DNA of 64,000 nt. It comes from Thermohalobaculum sp039513195. GTDB lineage: Bacteria > Pseudomonadota > Alphaproteobacteria > Rhodobacterales > Rhodobacteraceae. The translations under genes were made by a program, and so were the position numbers. The notes beneath the pieces were generated by a model that saw only the letters and a program-made list of their open reading frames with translations, did not search any database and was not told the DNA's origin. Shown one piece after another: positions 17,890 through 24,694 of this stretch (within the stretch, counting starts at the first letter, position 1; every line of letters begins with the position of its first letter). The stretch is from NCBI GenBank assembly GCA_039513195.1, contig JBCCRM010000013.1, forward strand, positions 1 to 64,000, in the 5' to 3' direction.

Positions 17890-19839
17890 CTAGTCGTTGT
17901 CTGGCAGCAAGTTGATCTGTCTGCCGACCACTTGCGTGTACATTTGGTTCGTGGTGCTGTCCGGCTCGAACTGCCGCAAGTAACTCGCTTTGAACCCATC
18001 CGCGGTCCGCCGTGCCGCGTCCTCAAGTTCTTTTGTGGCGGCCTGCGGTTGCTCTCTCTTGACCGCGTCGATGTAATTTTCCGCTATGTCTTTGCCCTTA
18101 CCCTCGACCTTGCTGGCACGTTTGCTGTTTCCGATCCCCTGAAACATTGTCAACGCATACTGAGAGACAGTATCCCTAGCCTTTCGATTTGAGCTGTTTC
18201 TGACAGCAATGTCTTTCATATCGGGAACCACTGACCGCAGCATAATGCTAGATCGGACGAACCTGTCAGCCTCACCCGGCAGTTTATCGTTGAGAGGCTG
18301 GTTCGGCGCGCCCGCAGCGTCGCCGGTCTGCCTGCCGGTGAAGCCGTCGTGCAGCTTCTGCAGGAACCGCTGAAACTTCGGCGAGGCGTTGAAACCATGG
18401 ACAGCGTCGAGCGCCGCGTTGACGGTCTGCATGACGAACTCTGGATGTGGCGCACCTTTCACGTTGGGGCCATGCTCGGGCACGAAGTCAGGCTCGCGCG
18501 CGCATTGCTCATCCAGCACCCTGTTGACGGCGTGCGACATCTCGTGGATCTGGCCCCCCGAGTAACGATCAAGCATGCCTCGGCAGAAACCGATCGTCGC
18601 TTCGTTGGTGCGGAAATAGCCCCTCGAAGCCTGGCTGGGCAGCTCCTTGGCGTAGACGTCGTCGAAGAACGCCTCCAGCGCCTCGTCGCTGTGGACCGCT
18701 CGTCCTTTGTCGTCGGTCAGCGTGCATGCTTGCGCCAACGTGTCGACGAGCCACGCTTCATTTTGCGGTTTGCTATCACCCGGTGGGAGAGTGAACCCCT
18801 TGAGCATCGCCATATCGGACGCAATCGCGGTCTCGAGGGTCTTGCAGAGCGCACCGATGCCGGGGTCCCTTTTGAAGCTATGCAGTTGCTGCATCAACTG
18901 CCCTAGGGTCTTGTGATCCGCTGCCTTGACGAAATCGACAGCAGCCGGGTTGATCCCACCGCCGGCGCAACGCGCCTTTAGGTCATCCAGCGCGGACTTT
19001 TGAAGATCAGTGGCTTTGCTGCCCGCCAGCAGACCCTGCGCGGCGAACTTTGCCAGCGCCGTTGCCTGGTTCTCCGCCAAGGGCTGTTTGTGGTCGCCAC
19101 CTTGGGCCTTCAACGCCTCGATCGTCTTCTTGCCGGTATTGGCCTCGAAGCGCGCCTTTGTCAGGCCTGGCATCGCTAACTTGCCCATTTCCGAAATTCT
19201 AAAGGCTTCGCTCGCGTTGCCGATCTCTGGCCCTTTCGGAGTGTTGACTGTCTGTGCATCCGCAAAGATGTCGTCAAACTTCTGGGTGAGCACGTCGATC
19301 TTGTCGGGCATCGCCTCCATAGCGGTCTGGATAGCATCTCGGAAGACGGCGCCGAGGTCCGCGACGGTCTTGTCCATGCGGTCGTCGAAACTGACTGGCT
19401 TTCCCTTTTCGCCCAGTCTGGGCAGGCGCAGCATCGCGCTTGTATTCAGATCGGCGATCTGCCCAAGCCGTTTCATCGCCGCACTGCGGCCGAGCTTACC
19501 GTTGGCCACGTCCGCCACAAACGTGCTTACGGCAGTGTCTCGCGCCGCCTCCGCCCGGCGCAGCGCACGCGATGATTTAGAGCTCCGCATCGTGTTTGCG
19601 GTTGTGAAGAAATGCGCGACCGAGGTCATCTTGGACTTAAAGCTGTTCCAGAGACCGCGGTTGCGCAGGACCGTGGCGCCGGCCTTGATCTCGATGTTTC
19701 CGGACTTGAAGCGGTAGAGCGTATCGGGGCGGGTATTACCCCCTCCCTGGAACTGGTCGACGCTCTTGCTCGACTCGCCGATCTTGAAAGATACCTGCTG
19801 ATGCTGTGGCGAAAGCCCCGAGACGTTCCAACCTGTCAT
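17890..19839 (-). CDS. Putative T3SS effector with an HExxH motif, 649 residues
   Basis: A soluble, helical protein whose N-terminal 150 residues follow the layout shared by the other large effector candidates (strand TLYRFKSGNIEIKAG, basic stretch, helical unit, GQIADLN). Residues H432-E-M-S-H436 form an HExxH sequence in a helical context (IHEMSHAVNRVLDE), the zinc-binding motif of zincin proteases; the T3SS effectors NleC and NleD are zincins. I see no certain third ligand, so protease activity is a hypothesis. Its CesT-type chaperone gene lies 19 nt upstream in the same operon. AGGGAGA precedes the ATG. Confidence 0.65.
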   Translation of the reverse strand: MTGWNVSGLSPQHQQVSFKIGESSKSVDQFQGGGNTRPDTLYRFKSGNIEIKAGATVLRNRGLWNSFKSKMTSVAHFFTTANTMRSSKSSRALRRAEAARDTAVSTFVADVANGKLGRSAAMKRLGQIADLNTSAMLRLPRLGEKGKPVSFDDRMDKTVADLGAVFRDAIQTAMEAMPDKIDVLTQKFDDIFADAQTVNTPKGPEIGNASEAFRISEMGKLAMPGLTKARFEANTGKKTIEALKAQGGDHKQPLAENQATALAKFAAQGLLAGSKATDLQKSALDDLKARCAGGGINPAAVDFVKAADHKTLGQLMQQLHSFKRDPGIGALCKTLETAIASDMAMLKGFTLPPGDSKPQNEAWLVDTLAQACTLTDDKGRAVHSDEALEAFFDDVYAKELPSQASRGYFRTNEATIGFCRGMLDRYSGGQIHEMSHAVNRVLDEQCAREPDFVPEHGPNVKGAPHPEFVMQTVNAALDAVHGFNASPKFQRFLQKLHDGFTGRQTGDAAGAPNQPLNDKLPGEADRFVRSSIMLRSVVPDMKDIAVRNSSNRKARDTVSQYALTMFQGIGNSKRASKVEGKGKDIAENYIDAVKREQPQAATKELEDAARRTADGFKASYLRQFEPDSTTNQMYTQVVGRQINLLPDND

Positions 19840-19858
19840 GACGATGTCTCCCTTAGCC

Positions 19859-20335
19859 TCAAACGCGGACCATAGCGGCTTGGGCCGCGGCGCCGTCGGG
19901 AAGGTCGGTTGTGTCAGCAGCCGCGCCTACGCCAGTCTCGCCCGCCGCATCCTCGCCCTTCCAGGCGCGGAGCGCAGCCAGAAAGCCGGCCAGCTCTGCC
20001 TCGAACGCCTCGTAGGAGATCTCAACCTGGTTGATCGAACGGCAGAGCACGATCTCACCGCGTTCGGGGTCGAGCGAGAGCGCCGCACCGTTGGTCGCGT
20101 CACCCAACAGATTGCCCTCAAGCAAGTATAAGCAGGCCTCCGCGCGCTCCTCGTCGTCCTCGGGCATAGGCCCCACGGACGCGCTTAGGCCGAAGCCAGG
20201 GCGCTCGTCGTGGGCATGGATCTCGACCTCATGCACACCATCGAACAGTATCTGCGCACTGCCGTCTTCCGTCAGCGCCACGTCCGTGAGCTCCAGCTTT
20301 TCCGCGAGCGTCTCCATCAACTTTTTCAGCGTCAT
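19859..20335 (-). CDS. CesT-family T3SS chaperone
   Basis: 158 residues and one of the clearest CesT proteins here: N-terminal helix LKKLMETLAEKLEL, then strands, the segment AALSLDPERGEIVLCRSI and the helix FEAELAGFLAALRAW. It should dimerise and hold the HExxH effector encoded 19 nt downstream. Its ATG is preceded by GAGAGGGTG. An island motif (GTCCGAAATCCGTCC on the minus strand, 20436-20422) lies 86 nt upstream and points at this gene. Confidence 0.88.
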   Translation of the reverse strand: MTLKKLMETLAEKLELTDVALTEDGSAQILFDGVHEVEIHAHDERPGFGLSASVGPMPEDDEERAEACLYLLEGNLLGDATNGAALSLDPERGEIVLCRSINQVEISYEAFEAELAGFLAALRAWKGEDAAGETGVGAAADTTDLPDGAAAQAAMVRV

Positions 20336-20421
20336 GGTCGCACCCTCTCTCGGTGAACAACGGCAGTTTTCTATGGTGAACAGAGTGGGGTATCGACGGT
20401 TGGCGCGCTGCAGGGGAACCA

Positions 20422-20437
20422 GGACGGATTTCGGACG
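20422..20437 (-). promoter_or_regulatory. Island motif between chaperone-effector operon and second AraC gene
   Basis: On the minus strand the sequence reads GTCCGAAATCCGTCC (20436-20422), 13 of 14 defined positions of the consensus, with 11 bp between half-sites. It is 86 nt from the chaperone ATG at 20335 and about 110 nt from the AraC start at 20548, so it could act on both. Its orientation favours the chaperone-effector operon. Confidence 0.6.
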
Positions 20438-20547
20438 GATATGGGCGCGTTTGGTCCGGGCGGTCGCACCTCTCTTCTGCTATGGGCAACAATATCTGCT
20501 ACTCTCCCACTACCAGTATTCGAGTAAGCTTGAGACGAGACGCTAGT

Positions 20548-21534
20548 ATGGGTCCGTTCCCGCTCTCCATCGAAGACCTAGAGGCGTTCGATTTGGAAAG
20601 CTGGCGGGAGGTGGCCCGGGTGATCTGGACAGTCTCGCCCGTGGAAGCAGACCTGCCCTTCCGAGCTTACCTAGCAGTGAGCCGTGTCGAAGAGCTCATC
20701 TTGTCCGACGCGTTCCTACCGCCGCAGATCTTCGAGCACCATCCGTCTCAGCTACCCAACGTCAATCATGACGTCTTGCTCTACGAGCGCTACCTGGCCG
20801 GCACCGGGCGGGGCGTGGTCGGGGAGGTGTCCACCGCCATCGATCCGAGCGTCATCCACATTGTTGATCTGTCTCAGACCTTTCGCACTGTTACGGCCGC
20901 CGTTCGAACCCATGGCACCATCATCCCCCATAAGGCAGTTGGGTACGACCCGAGCCGCCATGCGCCATATGTGTCGGTGCCCGTCGCCTCGCCGCGCGGA
21001 CGTTTGCTGGATATCGCCCATGAGGCGTTGGTCGCTGCGCAAGCCGCCGGCAAACAGCAGGCCTCGGTCCTCGCCAACGGGTTCTTGACCCTGGTTCGGA
21101 CCCTTTTGCTCGGCGAGCGGAGCAATATCAGCGATCGCGTTGCCGAACTGGCAGGCCGGGAGATGATAAAGCGGTTCATCGAGCGCAACCTGGCCGATCC
21201 CAAGCTCAACGCCGATATGATTTGCCGCTCACTGAGCGTCTCGCGCGCCACCCTCTACCGGCTCTTTGAAGAGACTGGCGGCGTCGCTCGCTTCATCACC
21301 GATAGCCGGTTGGACCGGTGCTTCTCGGAGATCGTCGATGCCCAACCCGAGCGCGGGGCAGTGCGCCGGATCGCGGAACGCTGGGCATTCTACTCGCCGG
21401 CCAACTTCAACCGGAGCTTTCGGGCACGGTTCGGTTTGCGCCCGTCCGACTGCATCGGCGCAGCGCCCGAACATCCAACTGCCGACGAGAACGCGGCACC
21501 GCACCGTATCCATCTCTGGCTGCGCAAAAGCTAA
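20548..21534 (+). CDS. AraC-family transcriptional regulator (second of two)
   Basis: About 328 residues. The C-terminal domain shows both AraC helix-turn-helix units: LSVSRATLYRLFEETGG, and WAFYSPANFNRSFRARFG followed by PSD. The N-terminal 200 residues are a sensor region resembling that of the regulator at 524-1495 (shared YDPSRH). Two divergently evolved copies in one island suggest distinct inputs or a master/secondary relation. Starts at 20482 and 20548 are both open; 20548 gives a normal length, though neither has a strong ribosome site. It is convergent with the large regulator, with 3 bp between stop codons. Confidence 0.87.
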   Translation: MGPFPLSIEDLEAFDLESWREVARVIWTVSPVEADLPFRAYLAVSRVEELILSDAFLPPQIFEHHPSQLPNVNHDVLLYERYLAGTGRGVVGEVSTAIDPSVIHIVDLSQTFRTVTAAVRTHGTIIPHKAVGYDPSRHAPYVSVPVASPRGRLLDIAHEALVAAQAAGKQQASVLANGFLTLVRTLLLGERSNISDRVAELAGREMIKRFIERNLADPKLNADMICRSLSVSRATLYRLFEETGGVARFITDSRLDRCFSEIVDAQPERGAVRRIAERWAFYSPANFNRSFRARFGLRPSDCIGAAPEHPTADENAAPHRIHLWLRKS

Positions 21535-21537
21535 GGC

Positions 21538-23850
21538 TCAGAACTCCGCCAACATGGCCTCGATCGTTGCGATGATCTGTTGGCCTTGGGGATCAGAGAT
21601 CTTTTGGGCGGCGTCGAGCGCATGGCGGAAGAGCGACTCAGCCTCGGTCTTGGCATTCTTGGCGAGCGATGCCTCCGCCGCGGCCTGCCAAAACGGCGCC
21701 GCACGCCCCGGCTCGCTCGATGCCGCGAAATGACGGGCAACCTGCTCCGGCTCGGCCTGCGCGATCCCTGGAGCATCGGCGCAGAGCGCTTCGGCTACTG
21801 CGAGATGGCGGTCGCGCCGGACACCCTCGAGCATCGACTCGTAAGCCGCATCGCGCATCAATCCGTGGTCGAAGCCGACTTCCACGCCGCCGCCCCGGGG
21901 CATTTCATTGAGGATCCCGATACTAATGAGACGGCGGAGATGGCGCTCCAGGCCTTCGTCGTCGAGCCCCGTGAGTCCGAGCAGCAGCCACCGCGGCGCC
22001 GCCCGACCAATGACCGCGATCCACTGAAGAACCGCAAGCGCGTCCCCAGTCGCCTCAAGCCTGCTTGCCAGCAACCCTTGAAGCGAGTCGGGGATCGCCA
22101 TTGCCTCTAACGCTTCGGCGGACTCTTCCCCCCGGGATTGCACCATTCGAACGAACTCGCGGAGATAGAGTGGCACGCCTTCCGACCGCTCCGAAATGGT
22201 GCCGATCAACCCCGCGGGCAGGACCCCACGATGGCTCATCTCCGACAGCAGCTTGATGCTGTGCATCCGGTGCAGTCGGTCGAGAGATATGTGGTGCGCC
22301 TTCGCCAATGCCCCGAGCGTCGTCGGATCCCGGTCGCGGCCGCAAGCGACGATCAGCAGCCGTTGGTCCTCCAATTCGTCCGAGAGCCGGGCGAGCGTCG
22401 CCAATGTCGATGGATCCGCCCATTGGATATCGTCGATCCAGAGGAGTGTCGGGCGCTCGCTCGCACCCGTGGTGATCATTGACACCATAGACTCCATGGT
22501 CCGGGTCCATCGCCGCTGCGGATCGAGTTGGAGATCGATCTGAGAGCGTCGCGGAAAGTTGAGGCTCAGCAAAGACGCGAGCACCGGCAAGCCGTCCGCC
22601 TGAGGCCGGTCGAACTGCTCGAGGAACTGCTCGACGACCCGAAGCTGACGGATCGGCGGCGTGTCGATTTCGACGTCGAGCATTTCACTGAGCAGGACCA
22701 ACTGCGGATAGAATGGCGTGTCGACATGATGTGGTGAACAGGCCAAGTGGAAGACGCCGCTGGCGGGCGGCTCGACACTTCGGATGAACTCCTCGACCAG
22801 CCCCGTCTTGCCAATCCCCGGCTCTCCGGTGATCAGCACGGCCTGGCCCATTCCGCGGCGCGCCTTCTCCCAAAGATGACGGATGTGCAGCAGCTCGCGG
22901 TCCCTGCCGACAAGCATCCCGTCCAGACGCGCTCCGTTTTTGGGCGTCGGCACCGCGCGCACGACCGAGTTGAGCATGGTCTCGGTGCCGTCGTGGAGAA
23001 GGCAGGGTACGGTTTCGACCTCGACCTGCTCGGCTAGCAATCCGGCGCTGCGATCGTCGAGAAAGAGGACCGAGCGGCCGCGCCCAATCGGCGCAACGAC
23101 ATGTATCGGATCGACGCCCACCAGCACTTCCCGGTCGTCCTCGTCGAGCGGAGCGTGGATATTCGCGATTCCCGAGGCCATCGTGGTTTGGATGCCGATG
23201 GTGCCCTTTCCGTGCAGTCGGCCCACGAGTTGAGCAATCTCCAACCCAAGCCGAGCCGGCTCCTCCTCGGGTCTCGGCGAGCCAACCTGGATCACCACCG
23301 CGCGACCAGGCAGCCGCACCGCTTGGCAACCGTGGCTGGCGGCAATGTCCACAATCCTCTGGGCGGTCCCGAGCAACAGCTCGGCCTCCTCCTCGGTCGT
23401 CTCGGCAAACACCTGGAAAGATACGTGGATGATCGACACGAAACGGCGATCCAGCGATACAGGTAACGGCGGTTCATCAGCCTCGGCCTGGTCTGTCTTG
23501 GAAGCCGCGCTTTCGGTCGCGGGATGGCTCGGCAGACGATCCAGGGTCTCGACTTCGGCAACGAAGCGATAGCCCTTGCTGTGCAGGGTCTGGATCGGAC
23601 TTCGAGCGCCGCGGCTCTGACCCAGGGCTTGGCGGATCCGGCTGAGACATCGGCTGAGCGTCCCGTCGCTGACAAAGACCCCCTGCCAACACACCTCGAA
23701 AAGTTCCTCGCGGCTGACCGCACGTTCGCGGTTTTCAAGCATGTAGAGAAGGACGTCGAAGACCTTGGGCTCAGTCGGCACATGCGCTCCGTTGCGCAGG
23801 AGCGTGCGCTGGCCGACATTCATCTCGAACTCGCCAAAGAGGTAGCGCAT
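21538..23850 (-). CDS. Multidomain regulator: winged helix, degenerate cyclase homology domain, AAA ATPase
   Basis: 770 residues. Residues 1-100 form an OmpR/HilA-type winged helix (FGEFEMN, PKVFDVLLYMLEN, LSRIRQALG, SKGYRFV). Residues 135-310 resemble a class III nucleotide cyclase domain, but its first strand reads VSIIHVSFQVF without the metal-binding Asp, so it should be inactive as a cyclase. From about 330 an AAA/STAND module follows with Walker A GEPGIGKTGL and Walker B LLWIDDIQWADPS, then helical TPR-like sequence. Such proteins couple a sensed signal to transcription; HilA, a winged-helix/TPR protein, activates Salmonella SPI-1. ATG 23850 follows GGAAGG; the upstream extension lacks domain sequence. 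Confidence 0.85.
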   Translation of the reverse strand: MRYLFGEFEMNVGQRTLLRNGAHVPTEPKVFDVLLYMLENRERAVSREELFEVCWQGVFVSDGTLSRCLSRIRQALGQSRGARSPIQTLHSKGYRFVAEVETLDRLPSHPATESAASKTDQAEADEPPLPVSLDRRFVSIIHVSFQVFAETTEEEAELLLGTAQRIVDIAASHGCQAVRLPGRAVVIQVGSPRPEEEPARLGLEIAQLVGRLHGKGTIGIQTTMASGIANIHAPLDEDDREVLVGVDPIHVVAPIGRGRSVLFLDDRSAGLLAEQVEVETVPCLLHDGTETMLNSVVRAVPTPKNGARLDGMLVGRDRELLHIRHLWEKARRGMGQAVLITGEPGIGKTGLVEEFIRSVEPPASGVFHLACSPHHVDTPFYPQLVLLSEMLDVEIDTPPIRQLRVVEQFLEQFDRPQADGLPVLASLLSLNFPRRSQIDLQLDPQRRWTRTMESMVSMITTGASERPTLLWIDDIQWADPSTLATLARLSDELEDQRLLIVACGRDRDPTTLGALAKAHHISLDRLHRMHSIKLLSEMSHRGVLPAGLIGTISERSEGVPLYLREFVRMVQSRGEESAEALEAMAIPDSLQGLLASRLEATGDALAVLQWIAVIGRAAPRWLLLGLTGLDDEGLERHLRRLISIGILNEMPRGGGVEVGFDHGLMRDAAYESMLEGVRRDRHLAVAEALCADAPGIAQAEPEQVARHFAASSEPGRAAPFWQAAAEASLAKNAKTEAESLFRHALDAAQKISDPQGQQIIATIEAMLAEF

Positions 23851-24005
23851 CTCAGCCACCCTTCCGTTGCCGAGCTTCGATGGGCGGCCGCGCGCGGCGC
23901 TCCCATGGCACACGCGGGACGACAATTGTCCGCGCCAGTCTCGTCACGTCATCCTCTCGCCGCTGGACCGAGATAAAGCCTCCTCAGGGTGTTCGAATGC
24001 GAAAT

Positions 24006-24120
24006 CGGACGAAACCACGGATTTCGGTCGGAATCGGACGAAGCGCCCCCGCGCACACCGAACACCCATCAGAGTGCCCAATGACCCCCAAGAGTAGTCC
24101 GCTTCTCGTCCGTTTTGTCC
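24006..24120. promoter_or_regulatory. Divergent control region with island motifs
   Basis: The 372-bp gap 23851-24222 has no gene. GGAC, GGTC and GGAC start at 24007, 24026 and 24036 (19 and 10 bp apart); on the minus strand these face the regulator at 23850. On the plus strand GTCCGCTTCTCGTCC lies at 24097-24111 with a third GTCC at 24117, facing the chaperone gene at 24223 with a gap of 111 nt. Confidence 0.55.
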
Positions 24121-24222
24121 CGCGCCGCGGTGGCACGGTTGGGAAACCTATGCGACGGCACGGCTCCGGAGGGAGCGGCGCCGTTGGCAACGTGGACGAA
24201 GGAAGAGGCACGGGACCGGACA

Positions 24223-24648
24223 ATGCGTGCGATTCGACTTACCCCCGGCGCGATCTCGCTGGAGCGGCTGCGGAGCCTAAGCGAGGATGGTTCAGACGCG
24301 AGCTTGGAGGCGGAGGAGCTTGAGGACGGCTCCCTCCTGCTCACCCTCGGCAGCGACGGCGACGCGACGGCGCGCCTGATCGCAGCGATGGCCTTGAACC
24401 GTCAGACCCGGGCGAAAGAAGCGATCTTCGACGCCATTGAGCAGCAGTTCGGGAAGGAGGTCGCCTCGGCCCTGTGCGCGTCCACCCCACATGCCGCGAT
24501 GTTCCATGCTCCGACCCCTCTCAGGGTCGGCGATGTGCTGGACTTGATCGCAGCGGCGCAGGAACTGGCCACGCGCCGCCCTACTGAAGCGCCTGCAGCC
24601 GATGGCGCCAAGGCTGGGGAGCACAGGCGCCGTCTCCGTCTTCTGTGA
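24223..24648 (+). CDS. Orphan T3SS chaperone-like protein
   Basis: 141 residues, acidic, with a short N-terminal strand/helix, SLLLTLGSDGDATARLIAAMA, and a C-terminal helical region; size and pattern suit a class I chaperone but no effector gene is adjacent on its strand. The ATG at 24223 lacks a good Shine-Dalgarno; TTG 24184, after GGAGGGAG, would extend it by 13 residues and is a real alternative. The nearest effector gene (24695-27481) is convergent and has its own chaperone. Its role is uncertain. Confidence 0.55.
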   Translation: MRAIRLTPGAISLERLRSLSEDGSDASLEAEELEDGSLLLTLGSDGDATARLIAAMALNRQTRAKEAIFDAIEQQFGKEVASALCASTPHAAMFHAPTPLRVGDVLDLIAAAQELATRRPTEAPAADGAKAGEHRRRLRLL

Positions 24649-24653
24649 CCCGT

Positions 24654-24681
24654 AGGCGCGTGAGACTGACCACACGCGCCT
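24654..24681. terminator. Perfect 9-bp hairpin between convergent genes
   Basis: AGGCGCGTG at 24654-24662 and CACGCGCCT at 24673-24681 form a perfect stem with a 10-nt loop, centred between the convergent stops at 24648 and 24695. The symmetric position suggests a shared bidirectional terminator for the chaperone gene and the long minus-strand translocon-effector operon. Confidence 0.65.
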
Positions 24682-24694
24682 GGCTCGTCCCGCC

